From NCBI GenBank assembly GCA_036245805.1, contig BTRK01000005.1, positions 2,666,001 through 2,730,000 on the forward strand: a stretch of 64,000 nucleotides of DNA, read 5' to 3'. The stretch's first letter is position 1; every line of letters begins with the position of its first letter. A program made the position numbers and the translations under genes. The stretch comes from Pristionchus mayeri (Eukaryota; Nematoda; Chromadorea; Rhabditida; Neodiplogasteridae). The notes under the pieces were generated by a model that saw nothing but the letters and a program-made list of their open reading frames with translations, was not told the origin of the DNA and did not search any database. Below are positions 23,150 through 35,783 of the stretch, piece by piece.

Positions 23150-24020
23150 GTAGCTCATTCTGAGAATACTTCCTTTAGTAGTAGTATATGTAGGAGACTA
23201 TTGCCATCCAGAATATAGTAAAGCAGATAAAGCAGCATACTGGAAGCGTGGTTGAAAAATATTATTAAAATAATGGGTTTTAATGTGTTTTTTTAACATC
23301 ACATAAGTTCGTACTATTCCCAATTGGCGTCTGCAGAACTTTCAGTCCCAGGCGAACTCTGTTCAGATTTGCTCTGTATCGGTAGATGAGAGTGCCGATA
23401 TGAGCAAGGGTGAACACCACCATAAGGATTAGCACAGTGCCTGAAAATTCGTCTAAATCTTGTCTCTTTTGGAATCATCATTATATTTCGATCCAGCGCA
23501 ATATGTTAAATGTCATGCAAGCTCGATAATCCATCAGTACTTTAAATAATATGATCTGTTACAATGACTTACTCACGGCCGGAAGAGCCCATTCGCGATT
23601 CGGCGAACCCTCAGCTATTCCGGCGTACCACATCTGAAAACTGCCATTATTTGTCCAAAAAGTCATGGCTAATAAATTACTTGTGAAGTCTACACCCTGC
23701 GTGATGACAAGAAGGGTGAGCGAGCACGAAGAGTGAACAAAAATGTGCCAAGTCTTCCCTAGCTTGAGCACAGGATCCGGACTATACATTGCACTTGGCA
23801 GTGTCGATTTAATTTGCCAACCTCTCTTTTGCTGTACACGTATGCCCAGCCCGCTTCATTGATAAAATATTTAATTTTGATATCAATAAGAGTAACGGAT
23901 GTGGTAGCTTTAGCATCACGCGTAGCCAGAAGTCGGAATGCCGCCTCAAATCACGAGTAGAGCGTATTCCCTCGTTCGAACCACTTTGGTTTCGAAAATT
24001 GGGTAAGCTCAAATGCACGA
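23150..24020 (-). pseudogene. Cys-loop-receptor-like C-terminal remnant, copy 1
   Basis: On minus: LATRDAKATTSVTLIDIKI, then SLTLLVITQGVDFTSN (membrane helix), MWYAGIAEGSPNREWALPA, and TVLILMVVFTLAHIGTLIYR, a final helix followed by basic residues. The spacing matches the receptor-gene 3' halves at 34.2-35.4 kb. A further hydrophobic block at 23200 (CFTIFWMAIVSYIYYY) ends in a stop. No 5' half (no Cys-loop) is present. Assignment to the receptor family is by pattern, not certain. Confidence 0.35.
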
Positions 24021-24135
24021 GCGCAAAATGTTCACATTATTTTCTCTCAGAAACGGAACACACTTATACGTGGAACACACTTATATCAGCGGAGCAATCG
24101 GATGACTTTTAAATGTTTATCTTGTAAATTTCTTG

Positions 24136-25893
24136 TTATGACGGCGTCCTAGTAATGCCCGATTTCCACATTTCGTGAAGGAGTTCGAAATGAGTCGAGG
24201 ATAGATGCTCGACAGAAGGTGCTTTATTTACTTCATCGAGGCGATTATCGAAACTGGATCTGAATTTCAGAATTTCGATTGAAAAGATAATACAAAATTA
24301 CTTGCAAAACAGGAATCGAGTATTATTTCGCAACGCTTTGTGCGTTATCAGAAATGCTGAGGACATTGAGGCAGTTGACAGGGCAAAGAACTGAAAATAT
24401 TTAAGTAAAATCATTCATAATTTAATTTGCGAATTTACCACAATCCCAACAAAGTCGGTAACGTAGTAAGGAGTCATGTCTAGAATAAATAACCAATTTG
24501 TGATAAGTATGGGAATCTTCAATTGGAAATTATATGTATTTTCAAGATGGAAAAAAAGTGTCCGTTACTCGTGGTTTTGCACTACGAGGATAGTATCAAC
24601 CTTTTTTGCGTTGATAAATATCAAACCTTGAAGGTAAAGCTGAATAGGTAAACAGGAAGCATTACGCGTGACATATTGTAGGTCTCCTGCATCTAAACAA
24701 ATTTACATGTTGTTGTTTTTAAATTTTGGAAGATAGCAATAAATGCTTACCTGATATCGACCATTCAGCGTCATTTGGGTTTTCCCATATTGGCGCTTAC
24801 AATATATGAATACTAGCAGTTTGTCTGTATATTTACATCATTTTAAATTTCGAGTTTTAGCAAACCGTGAAAGCGCTTATCTCAACCGCGTTTACCAAGA
24901 ATGTTCCACAGTATGCCTCAACCGTTTTCGGTCCTTCAATATTCGTTTTTTATGCATGCCTATGACAAAATTCTAACCAACAGTTACAAGATTTGTAATG
25001 GTATGCCCAGTTGCAACCTGAAAAGAACATTGTAATCGGTTAAAAGATATTTTTACCGCAAAAATTGTGAATCCAACTAGATACTTGATAGATCTCGGAG
25101 CTACGTGGTAAACTTGTGGGGAGCGGATTGATATGGCTAAAACGGTAATTGTTGGACGAACGGAAGGCCATTTTTTAACAAGCAGTTATAACTTGGTTTA
25201 ATTATCTTAGCCTAATGACTAAGATACAACTAGGAAAGAAAATGTTTTCCTAGAATGTAGAAAATCGTTAAAATGCATTCAGGATCGGATGACGTTCTCT
25301 CAAAGTGTCGAAAGAACAACTTTTTGAGTCGGTTCTTTTTGAAAACACACCTCTCTCTAGACTGATTCCGAGCTCCAAACAACTGCATATGCACCAGAAT
25401 CGAATAGCATTCTCGACAAAGAACATTCGAATCGCTGCAAAAATTATTTTACAGGGCGATAACAAACCCAAAAAATGGAATGCCCGAAAATGAAAGAAGT
25501 AGTAAACAATTCATATATAGTTTTATGGAAACATAGACTCACAAGGAAACAACTGTTCCTTTGGATACACTTCATATTCGATAAAACTGAAGTAGAAGCA
25601 GTAAGCTATCATGTTGCAATTCATCAAGATTTGCGTATATGTCCACATGGACACTAGAGCTCTGAAACATTTATTTAGATTCAGAAAACTTGCACAGAAA
25701 TAACCGGCAATTTGGATGGAGCGTCGATTTACGAACTACGGAAATAAGGATAGATGGGGGCATTAAGGAAATGAGGCAGACACATGCCTTCAATACAACG
25801 TTTTGTGTGATGCATTTCTGATCCATTTTTTAGCGTAAAATCATGAATTACCTCAATTGGGTGGCTGACTGGGTGCGTTCGCAAGAAATCCAT
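24136..25893 (-). CDS. 7TM chemoreceptor, Sra/Sre superfamily (copy B)
   Basis: Paralog of the 21.1-22.6 kb gene with the same exon order: MDFLRTHPVSHPIE (25893), a helix-1 exon ending in LHPNC, QILMNCNMIAYCFYFSFIEY, AIRMFFVENAIRFWCICSCL with ELGISLER, VLAISIRSPQVYHVAPRSIK, KTVEAYCGTFLVNAVEISAF, TLNGRYQ, MSRVMLPVYLFSFTFK, ILITNWLFILDMTPYYVTDF, FFALSTASMSSAFLITHKAL and a tail ending at TAA 24136. Seven helices, ER and RYQ motifs are intact. The upstream extension present in copy A is broken here by a TAA about 42 nt before the shared ATG, which supports that ATG as the start. Expected at the surface of chemosensory neurons. Confidence 0.72.
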
Positions 25894-26288
25894 CAATACG
25901 CAGACAAATTCGCGTTCGAACTTATTAGTATTTTATTGTCGAATGGGAACGAAATGTCCTGTGGAAAAGAGGGAGATGTAGGTGTAATAGCTGGATGTGA
26001 AATCATACACAATACGCTCATTAGGTTATGGAAATTACGGTGTGACACTGAAATAGATGGTATTTTATATAGGAGCACTTTGAATACCGTTATTATTGGA
26101 TGTACTCTAAAGCGTGGTATTTGTCGCGTAAATACACTATTAGTGGGGAAGGAAGGAATGAACAAGGAAGAAAAACACGACATTCAGCTGTATATTTTAT
26201 GTAATGATTGCGAATCGACAATTACAACAGATACAGTTGGGGAAAACAGTCGTGCTCTTTAATTGGATTATCTGTATTTACTCGGCAC

Positions 26289-27000
26289 TTATATCCCATT
26301 CTGAGAATACTTCCGATAACGGTAGTGAATGTAGCAGACCACTGCCATCCAGAACTCTGTGAAGAAGACAAATACGCTGAAAATGAGGTTTAAAATATGG
26401 AATTTTTTAATGTTTTTAGGAGATTCAAATGTCAAACAATTAAAATAATATAAATATATGCAAATTCTACTAGTCCATAGGCGCTTGCTGAGGGAGTATT
26501 CCATGCTAAATCCTGTATCTATTGGCTTTCGATTTGTAGGTGATGGTTACAATATGTAGGAATTTGAATGCAGACAAAACGTAGATTGCAGTTTCAAATG
26601 TTTGGAAATACCGATATTAATATTCAAAAAAAATATTAATGAAACGTCGTTCTGCCTGGACTTATCTATAACTCACACACAACCGGTAGCGCCCATTCAC
26701 GATCCGGTGAGCCATCATCAATTCTGGCATACCACAACTGCAAAGTGCAATCATTAGGGATAGGGTTCTATAAAACATAATACAAATGCGTTTTGCACTG
26801 ACTAACTATCCTCTCTCTCGGTGAACAGATATGCCAAGCCCACGAATTACGGTATGTGTAGCAGCACTTTCAGTAGGTTACGCATTACTGAAATTAGCTT
26901 ATCATATTGACAAATTCATCGATGAGGGTAACGGACATGGTAACCTTTTGCCTGATCTAATCCCCCGTTCGAAGAAATCTGTTTGCGCACTAATGATAGC
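26289..27000 (-). pseudogene. Cys-loop-receptor-like remnant, copy 2
   Basis: Degraded duplicate of 23150-24020. QLWYARIDDGSPDREWALPV (26690-26770) matches MWYAGIAEGSPNREWALPA, and FFTEFWMAVVCYIHYRYRKY (26300-26400) matches the terminal block of copy 1. The 5' part (26830-27000) is full of stops. Confidence 0.4.
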
Positions 27001-27410
27001 GGAGATTGGATATTACGGAGTTAATAGCGCTAAATTTTCAAATTATTATCCTCTCAGAAACTGAACGCAATTATACGGGTCGACTCAGAAAAGTCATTTG
27101 ATCCTCTTCAAATATTGCACTTGGCCAGAACATTAACTTACACAAGAATGAACTATATTCTAGATAGGCATAGGGAAAATCACTATAAAAGAAAAAAGTG
27201 AAACTGCTGAAAATATGGAGGGAGACGGCCGACAAAGAGAAAGGCATGCTTATCGGCAGGGTGTCGCGTTTCGCAGGCTAGCAAACATTAGCTGAGCGGG
27301 GCCTAAAAGGCAAATACACGGTGAATTGGGTACAACTACTGAACATTCTTTATTACATGGAATTGGCAATCTACATTTACTACATTTCACATTGTTCATT
27401 TTTCAGGGTC

Positions 27411-27500
27411 GGCTTCGTGGGAAATGATATCCTCTATGCGCTCTATGATTTTTCAGATCGGCGAGAGAGTGTATCGAATGAGAAAATTTCCCACGAAGCC
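27411..27500. repeat. palindromic element with GGCTTCGTGGGAAAT arms
   Basis: 15-bp perfect arms (27411-27425 and 27486-27500) around a GGCGAGAGAGTG-type core. It starts 8 bp downstream of the stop codon of the minus-strand receptor gene, so it forms that gene's 3' UTR. Confidence 0.8.
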
Positions 27501-27507
27501 AAGCCAT

Positions 27508-30502
27508 CTAAGCAGTAGTCCTCAGCAGGGATCGGAACGGGGGCGGATCGGCTTTCCCCTGATTTCGCGCTCGCTTGACCTGAAGTTATGATAATATTTT
27601 TTAATCAACGGTGTCTCCGCTGCACTGATTATCTTTGAAACTTGATTCATTCATAACCTATTTGAAACTCATCAGTTTCTAGCACAAATACCTTTGTTCA
27701 ACGGATATTTAGGCCAAATGAATCATAATACTGCGCGCTATTCACAAGAGTACATAACAATGATTCATGTAAATAAACTAATTATTCAAAAATCACCTGT
27801 CTCCTGCTGACAATCTTCACAGGCCGAGCAGGCGCCTTGGCTCTCTTCTCTCGCCACTCTCTCAGTGAAGTGAAGAGAGAGCGAAGGATGGGATTGCCCA
27901 GCATGACTGCGTAGACTGAGATCACGATGTAGCCTGGAAAGTGATTTAAAAACATAAAATCTTTTGTTCATATCTATATGTCGAAATAACGATATGTATA
28001 AGTATGGATCAGTGTTTTCCACTGGAACGTGATTCACATCAATACAAGCTTGGGTTTCTAAAGATTATTGCAGCGTATGAATAAAGAGGTGAGCTAACTC
28101 TTTCTGAGTTGCATCACGAAGAACTCGCCCGTTAACACCGAGGCAATTCCGAGCATTCCAAGTACCGCAATGACCATCTGCTAATCGAGATTCAATCAAC
28201 ATTGTAAACATGCCGATGACCGATGGTAAAACAAAGCAAATGATCGGATTTTAACGCAGAAAACATGACAAATGTGATGTAGATGAATATCACGATGTGA
28301 TGTACCTTATCCTTCACAAATTCCTGCACAACCAGCACGGCAATTCCAGTGAAAATCACTGCAAATTCACATCAATTAGTGAAAAATAAATAAAGAAAAA
28401 TTGATAACAAATTAATTAATGAAAAAATCAATGAAAACTCACTGAAGTAGACGAAGACCCAGTTGTAGTACGAGGGATCGCGCGTGATGGCGAAATTGAT
28501 GAGAAACTACAAAACATTCCCGAATTTAAGGAATAATAGGTAAAAAACGCAAAAGATTATTAAACTTGATTTAATTGCACACTTGCTTAGGCTTCCGCGA
28601 GCTCCAGGGATCCTCTACGGTTCTGGTTCTAATGGTCTTCTCTATGAACCACTTGTCATTCACTCCCTGAAAACTGATCGTAGTTTACGCAGATTACAAA
28701 CCGCCCTCGGAATCGAGCATTATTGTCCTTTATGTATACGTTTGTCCGAAAACATGAATACATAAAACAAAACCTATACAAGCTCACCATCAACGTCGCA
28801 TTCTCGTAGACGCCAAACTGGAATTCATCCGCCCTCGGAATCGACAGACACGCAGTACAATTGTGCGTATCGTAAGGCATAGTGTCCAGCTAGAATCCGA
28901 CAATGAGTAGCACACATTAAATTGTGGACAAGTTACACACGTGTGGACAAGTTTGTGGGCAAGTTACACACGTGACGGGCGGTAACGATACAGCTTTGCG
29001 AAGATAATGAAAAAAAAGCTAACGTTCATTGGGCAGAACGTCTTCGTGAGGTACAGTGCTGAGGATCGCACCATTCCGTTGTAGTATACCTGGAATGATT
29101 AGACTTTTGCAAATTCCGTTTTTTTGTTATTTTTTAATTTTTTAATTTTCGTATTTTCGAATCTTTATAACAAACCAGAATTCAACTTACGACAGTTTCC
29201 CTGTCGATAATGTCGACCAGTTCGGTCACTTCGCTTGTTCTAAAATATAAACAAATTCTCGAAATACTAAAGTGGCAAAAATACCGCTCACAGCCTTCGA
29301 TGGTGAACACATCATGGACTTTTTGCGATCGAGTGGTGAACTTGACATCGGTGACCTAAATTTTTAATGTTGTTTTTGTTATTGTCTGCAGTAATGGAAG
29401 ATTAATCATACCGATTCATGCGTAGACGGAATCCATCGGAGCTTCTGATTCGGGTGAGCGAACATCTAGGAAATGTTGTGAAAAGTATGTTTAAAATATT
29501 TTTAAATCTTATGGAAAATCAGTAATAGGGTAAACTCATTATAAATTAATCGACATTAACTAACATAATAAAGAATGAAGACCGCATGCACCTCTTGTCC
29601 TCCTTCATCCTAAAAAATTATTTAAAAAATAAACTCATTGTCATTATTTTGTATCGGTTCCCCGGATAAAAATTATGTGATTTTTGAAATTTTCGCCAAA
29701 TTGTGCACAATAACCACTAGATACTCACAACAGCAATCAGCTCCATTCTTTGTAGAATTGCAGCAACTTCGAGTCCGTTTTCGCTTCCTGAGGTTTCTCT
29801 TTATGTAGAGGAAATGCCCCAATTTTGTCAATTCTTGCACTTACCTAAATTAGTCTTTTTTTTGTTCCCCGTCTTGATAGGTCGTTGTCTTTATTGTTTT
29901 GTTGAGTGATTTCAGTAGTAAATATTATTAATTAATTCTCCTCGTCTTACTTGAGTTTATTAGTGGGAGAGTGCGCCTTTTGTGGAGGATTACACTCCAC
30001 TTGTCGTCGTCGGCAATCTTCTTGTTTTCCTTTTGCGTTTCCTTCCACTTGTGTCTTCTCTTTCCTTTCGTCTGCTTTCCTTGCCTTGTCTTCGAGTCAG
30101 TCACAGAGTGAAATGAACCTTCTCTGTGCCGGAGTTAAGTGAACCTTCTCCGTTGACGAAATCGTGGGAACTCGTGATCCGAGAACCTGCGTCAGGTCGA
30201 AGCCTGTTGAAGTTCACCTCGCTTGTTGCGGGCAGCATTTCATCTCCGATTGGGGAATTGCTGTGCGTAACTTGTGAAGTTTACGAGTTCTGCGTGTGAT
30301 CTGCCTTGCTAGTTTCTCGAGTTTGCGAACTCTGGGGAGGTTCTAGGAAGTGCCTATCGCTGCATTTATTTTCAAGTGGATAGACTGTTAAATTTGAAAT
30401 TCAAATTCGTGATTCAAAAGAGGACGATATGCTATTCTAAGGTGATATTCACAAACCTGAGGTGTACGAGTGCCCGTCGTCCTTGAGTAGCTCCATAATC
30501 AC
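27508..30502 (-). CDS. divergent Cys-loop ligand-gated ion channel-like protein A (three-helix type)
   Basis: Exons on minus, in phase: 30502-30457 (VIMELLKDDGHSYTS), 29787-29729 (NGLEVAAILQRMELIAV), one encoding DEGGQEVHAVFILYY, then MFAHPNQKLRWIPSTHES, VTDVKFTTRSQKVHDVFTI, TSEVTELVDIIDRETV, VYYNGMVRSSALYLTKTFC, the Cys-loop exon (LDTMPYDTHNC), NDKWFIEKTIRT, ITRDPSYYNWVFVYF (helix 1), FTGIAVLVVQEFVKDK, LGMLGIASVLTGEFFV (helix 2), IVISVYAVMLGNPILRSLF (helix 3), and a basic tail ending at TAG 27508. The Cys-loop is C-x13-C across a phase-0 intron (CPMN then LDTMPYDTHNC), and L.W.P, YYNG and R.PSYY are standard receptor landmarks. There is no vicinal CC, no pore motif of the MP.TSD..P kind, no long intracellular loop and no fourth helix. 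The signal-peptide exon was not identified; a candidate start with TRFALVTSYLCLLSG lies near 31289. Confidence 0.72.
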
Positions 30503-31565
30503 CTTAATTTTTGTTTTGGCAATACACATTTTTCTGTGCTCCTTTTTTCTGTGAAATTGTTCGAAAACCCTTGAAAATAATGAGTACCTACCGGCAGCAT
30601 ACTCAATTTAGCAAAATGCTATTTTGTAATTAGCATATGCACCTATTGGTTGGTGGGTTCGGCAAGTTGGCAGGATACAGTTGCAGCCGATATGAGTAGT
30701 ACCAGATACCTCATCGATTCAGTTCTATAATATGCATTTTTCAAGTACGGAAATGTGATATATCTCTACTTTTCAAAGCTGAGCACCCCTGAACCTATTC
30801 ATGGAGCTGAAACTGCATAAGGACGAGCTCGAATATGGTTCAAAAACGTAGGATGTACTTTGAATGGTCGATCAATCGGGTAGACGATGTTTCGGTAACC
30901 TGTTACGAAACTTTTTTTCAAAAGTGGTAAATTATGTAGAGCGAGAGACAAAAAATAACACGTATACATTTTAACAACTTTTCAGTGAATCCCTCAGATA
31001 AGCTACGTAGCTGAATAGAGCGAGCAGGCACTGATGGATCTGAATGAAACCTGACGTTAGCTGGGTTCTTAAGCCCAGTCATAACTACTGGACACTCGTA
31101 GCGAGTCGATATGCAGGCCCAATTTAAGGGACAAATACGAGCTCTCGGGATACGCAAGAAGACAAAGGCGAGTCGGGATGGGTGTGAATGAGGCCTGAGT
31201 ACATCGGGTCTCGAGTTACCGCTAAGCAAACAAAGGTAACTTGTGACTAAGGCAAAGCGAGTAAGATGCTGTTTACTTCCACCACTCACCTATACGCACG
31301 CCAAATCGCGCTGAAAATCCCTGAACAAGTCTGATTCGAAATGCGACATTCCGCTTTCACAGTTTAAGCCATTCCAGAAGTTTCAACGAGTAAAGCATTG
31401 TGAAATAACCGCCACAATATTCGTATGTTGTGCCTTTCGTATATATCTTGATATATTTTGGCACAAAATACACTTGGGACAGAATGATATTCTGCTAACG
31501 GGTTATCGTTTTATCGTATTCGAATATCAGTTTATGAATCACTATTTAGTATTGGTCGGTTTGAT
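30503..31565. other. interval between receptor genes A and B
   Basis: Possible first exon of gene A near 31289-31215 (hydrophobic start, donor GTAACT). Otherwise no supported feature. Confidence 0.4.
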
Positions 31566-33675
31566 CTACCTTTCGTACGGCAGAAAAGTCCTTCTAGCAT
31601 GACGATAGATGTGGTAGACACTGATTGCTGCGTTTAGTCGAAACATGTACTTGCCTGCAAGACAATACCATATTTTTCATATTTTAAAACGAAAGTGTCA
31701 ACTGACTAACATGAAATTTGATCCAAAACATTGTAATTCATAGTCTCAACCGTAAGAACCATGACTCCCACAAAGAGTATGAACGCCCTAATACTCTGAA
31801 ATTATAAAGGATCGAAGAAAAAACCAAAAACAATATATCTTACCCAGTCTTTGTGCAGGACTTGAACAAGTAAAGTTGCGATTCCAACAGTATTCACTGC
31901 AATAGTTTTAAGATTCTAGACAGTAAACTAATTCGATTGCACTCACCAATGAGCACCTCATTTCCGCTCAGGTAAGCTTGCAAGAAGGCAAGCTGGGTGT
32001 CGTCCTCTCAACGCAGGCGCGATTGTGAAGTTGATGTAGACCTCGAAAAAAATGCACGCTAGTGTTGCCCCGTCAGGAAACGCCCTCCTCATTTAGCGTG
32101 CTCTTTCACACGGCTCAGACAGAGCGCGAGAGTGCATGAAACAATGAGAGTACGCTCCGATTTACAATCACTATTGTACATTCTAGCCAACCGGTTTGCG
32201 GATGATCGAATTGTGATACATTGAATAGTGTCTCACCTCACGAGTTCTGATATTGGCCCACGACCTTGTCCCAATTTGTCGTAACACTGTCTTTATCAAT
32301 TGACCACTTTCCCGTCTTGTCCTAAAATCATTTTTTTTAAATTTAAAATTTAATTTTATTTTTGGAATTTTTAAGCAAAAAATAATTGTTGAGTATAAAG
32401 GCTCACCGTAATTGTGAGGTTTTCCGAGAGGAAAATGAAGAACTCATCGGGAACGACAGCTTGGAAGCACACAGAGTAATTGAAGCCATCACCGAACTGA
32501 AGAAAATATCCTACCTGTTGCATCGACATAAACGATATGTTGATTGAAATGATAGATGCTGGACAAAATTACAAACAACTTTGAACTGTGTGATGATGTT
32601 TTTAGAAAGAAAACACTAACCTACAACTAGCTCTACTGAACATATTTAACCCTAACCGAATAAGTGAATGAATGAATGAATGAATGAACGTCAACTGGGC
32701 AGTCAGTCATCGTGTTGAACCATGAAGTGACCATCGCACCTCCGGTGTGCCAGATCTGAAAATGATATGCAATCAAGTGATATGATGCACCTCTCATGAT
32801 TTTATTTAGAGAATACTCCATTATTTTCACATTTAGAACATTTCATGATATCAGAAAGTTGATCTTACTCTCATGTCCTCTGTAGCGGCCACAACACTTG
32901 TCGTTCTGAAATGCTTTATTTTTAAAAAATCAAATTGTAAACTTTCTAGAAATTTGTGCAAAATTGAACCTGTAACAGCGATCGATGACATTAACTATAG
33001 AGTAGTTGGTAGGCTGCATGATGATATTGGTTGTGTTGTCATTATCTTCTGGATTCCATCTCAACTGGAGATCTGTGAACATCTGCAACAACTTATTTAC
33101 GTGCCAACTCTGATATGTTGTGTTTCTGTATAAGCCAACTATAGTATTATAGAATGGGTAAAACGCACGTAGAAAATGTTGAGCGCTGCGAACACTGTTT
33201 TTCCCTTGGCCTGAAGCATCAATCATAGTAAATCGAAACGCTACGTTCTCAAACTAACCACAAAGTTCAGATCTATCTGATTCAGCGTCGCAGTAACTCT
33301 GTCGGCATAGCCTGAATAAAGTCGAAATAAATGAAGATTAATATTTGTTATTGAGCGCTCAATTTTCATTTCAACATAAATTCGTCTTACCAAGACTTTC
33401 GTAATTCTGATTTGTGTCGGACTCCAAGAGCTTCAGTCGGTCTCTCACACCGTCCTGCATTGTTGAAATTTAGGGGTAGTCTAATGTTGTCTGATGTCCG
33501 TGTTCATGAATAATTCTACTTCAAGTAATGGCAATTTCACATATTCAGAAGAATTTCATTCTACCCACTTCTTGATATGCAAATGTACATTTAGCGAATG
33601 TAAACATACCTCCAAATGCGTACGGAGGCTTGCAGCCAAGGTAGCTAGGAGTATCAACAGCGCTGCTGAACGCAT
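31566..33675 (-). CDS. divergent Cys-loop receptor-like protein B, with a likely frameshift
   Basis: The start at 33675 follows acceptor TTTACAG and gives a signal peptide (MRSAALLILLATLAAS). Following exons, in phase: DRLKLLESDTNQNYESL, GYADRVTATLNQIDLNFV, AKGKTVFAALNIFY, MFTDLQLRWNPEDNDN through VIDRCYR, TTSVVAATEDMR, WHTGGAMVTSWFNTMTDC, then FGDGFNYSVCFQAVVPDEFF (Cys-loop closed, 12 residues between cysteines), DKTGKWSIDKDSVTTNWDK, VYINFTIA, helix 1 with LAFLQAYLSGNEVLI, NTVGIATLLVQVLHKDW, IRAFILFVGVMVLTVETMN, and YMFRLNAAISVYHIYRHARR to TAG 31566. Between VYINFTIA and LAFLQAYLS the frame shifts by one base (about 32008-32012, in CTCAACGC). Either a pseudogene or a sequencing error. The three-helix layout is the same as gene A. 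Confidence 0.68.
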
Positions 33676-34228
33676 CCCTGTAAATGAGTATTTTCTAGAA
33701 AAAGAACGATCTGCAATTTTTCTAAACTGGTTTTTAGCATCGATGCATTCTTAATCGATCGAATAAAATCAAATCATCAGTGTATAAGGAAGTCAATTGC
33801 CAACAGTCGTAAGGAAAGAAAATTAGAAAAAAATTACAGAACTGCCGAAAAATCACGAATTGGATATATTATTATATGCGGTTGAAATTATTGGGCGAGA
33901 TCGCATGAAAAACTTTCTGCTCTCGCTTTTCAAATACCGCCTCCCCTTCATTGAAAAGTAACGTGGCACCTGGCAGGAGGCGCGGGAAACACGAGAAGAG
34001 AGAGAGAGTGAGAGGAAGATGAAGAGGGAGTGGGTTGAAGGAAGGGAAAGACCAGGTACGGATGCGTGAGCAAACACGGGCCGTTTGTGGCGAGAGAGGC
34101 CTCGTATTTCCTAATTGGTGAGTAGGACTGTTGATCGACGCTTTTATCGATTCAGGAAAATGTGTAAACTAATAAACAAGCAAACAAAGGGAAAAGGTAT
34201 TCCGGAAGGACAAGACAAGATAATCAAA

Positions 34229-35377
34229 TTATTGAGTATTTATCGATTTCGGCTTCAAATTATTAAATGTGTAATCTAGATGGATTTCCTCCACTTTATC
34301 GTCATGTTCATGCTGTCTTCTCCTTTGTCGTCTTCGCATTTCCATGAATTCCAGGTGACCGAGATAGACCGGATGAGCGTACATCACGGTGAAGGAGATG
34401 ATAAGGATTAGTGCTGGAAACAGCTCGATGACATCGTTACAAACTATCGATATACTAAGCTTAATTATTGCTGATCACTTTTCTCAACTGTTTTGTAACC
34501 ACCATGCTATCTCTTTGTAGAAACTCACCCATGGACCAGTCCATCTCAGGGGTGTACAAAAATTTTCCCGCACTCCTCATTTCCCGTGCTCTCCCGCCGT
34601 GCAGAGCGACGAGAGAGCATGGGAAATGAGGAGTGCGGGAAACTTTTTGCACACCCCTGGTCCAACTCCCGCCACCCTCCCGTATATATAATCCAAAGAA
34701 CGATCACGGCTTGCCCGTATACAGCGGGGCAGAACTTGAAAATAGCAAATTTTCAAGCAATTTAAAGTAATATCAACGAGGATAGGGATTCTTGGTAGGA
34801 ATGCGCCGAATATTTTGAACGGTAATGCAATAATAGCATAATTTTACCTTGTATTCGACGAAAAACTGTACGATTACTACGCATCCAGTTATAAGTGAAA
34901 CTGAAATTCAGATTGGATCAAGTCAATACAAATCGTAGATCTGAAACACAGTACTTACTGATAATTACTCGAGCGTAGTACCTAGCGTAGTCATTGCAAC
35001 TGTGAATATGATATGAGCCTCAAATTTATTTATTTATTTTTACTTTTTTTAAAGTTAAAAATTGATAACTATGTCTTAGTATGCTTACTTCTCTCATCCT
35101 AAGCGCATGGAAGGATCCCTCGACGTCGCGGGTAGTAACATCCGATTGTATGAACCACTCTGCCGGGAGATTCTGCGCAAAAAACAAATTTCGTAGACAT
35201 TTAGAGATCGAGCAAAAAAACAATATATATTTTTTCAATTTTTGTGCAACTCAGACTGCATAATTGAAAAAAAAGTTCACTTACTATCAATGATACATTC
35301 CCAGTATCGACATAGAACGAGTCCACTCGAGCAATTCCGATGCACACTGTACAATTGATGTTGCTGTTGTGTTCGAG
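34229..35377 (-). pseudogene. 3' half of a split Cys-loop receptor gene (second Cys onward)
   Basis: The first exon, 35377-35285, starts right after an acceptor and reads LEHNSNINCTVCIGIARVDS, the second half of a Cys-loop, with no 5' exons on this strand. Then 35172-35089 (NLPAEWFIQSDVTTRDVEG), a helix-1 exon (DYARYYARVII) that is out of phase with the one before, ISLITGCVVIVQFFVEYK, AVYGQAVIVLWIIYTGGW, and LILIISFTVMYAHPVYLGHL with a basic tail to TAA 34229. The AVYGQ exon is interrupted by a 111-bp palindromic element. The missing 5' half is the plus-strand gene at 43886-44707, whose last exon ends in YCPML at a phase-0 donor. So this is half of one gene separated by an inversion, and it is also decayed (phase break, inserted stop). 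Confidence 0.7.
34548..34658. mobile_element. 111-bp palindromic MITE inside a receptor exon
   Basis: Arms AGGGGTGT...ACACCCCT, with TTTCCCGCACTCCTCATTTC and its complement inside, around a GTGCTCTC/GAGAGCAT core. Its length is exactly 37 codons, so the host exon stays in frame through it until a TGA formed at its far end (CCC TGA). Confidence 0.85.
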
Positions 35378-35654
35378 CTAAAATATGCATTTAGCGACAA
35401 AATATCAAAAAAATTGTATGAATGATTTTCATGCATTCCGTGCAACTGTTCACAATAGAGTTCGAAACTCGGGTAATCGTCTCTTGCACGGCATTCTATG
35501 GCAAATTTCCAGAAAAACATTCGCTTCGAGACCGCTCGCGAGAGAGCATGCAAATTTGCGAGAGATTATCTCTCTTTCTCTGTGCTCTCTCTCATCTCTC
35601 GCCCACCCCCTGTAAAACGTCGTGTCTTCATTGAGCTCACTTTCTCACTTCTCT

Positions 35655-35780
35655 ACTAGGGTTCCTTCAATTGGGCGTATTGGGCATCATTTTGTATCAT
35701 TTTCAGCTATGCTTCATGTGCGCTGTATAGTTCACATATATAGCGAACACGAAACATAACTGACAATGATACAAACTAGG
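35655..35780. repeat. palindromic MITE, relative of 7219-7350
   Basis: TTTGTATCATTTTCAG and CTGACAATGATACAAA arms. The flanking 35500-35620 carries a degenerate GCGAGAGAGCATGC hairpin of the other family. Confidence 0.7.
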
Positions 35781-35783
35781 GCG

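Noticed and set aside
30918..31289. 123-codon open frame on minus
   Set aside because: No family, no further splice support. Only its first part is kept as a possible signal-peptide exon of receptor-like gene A.
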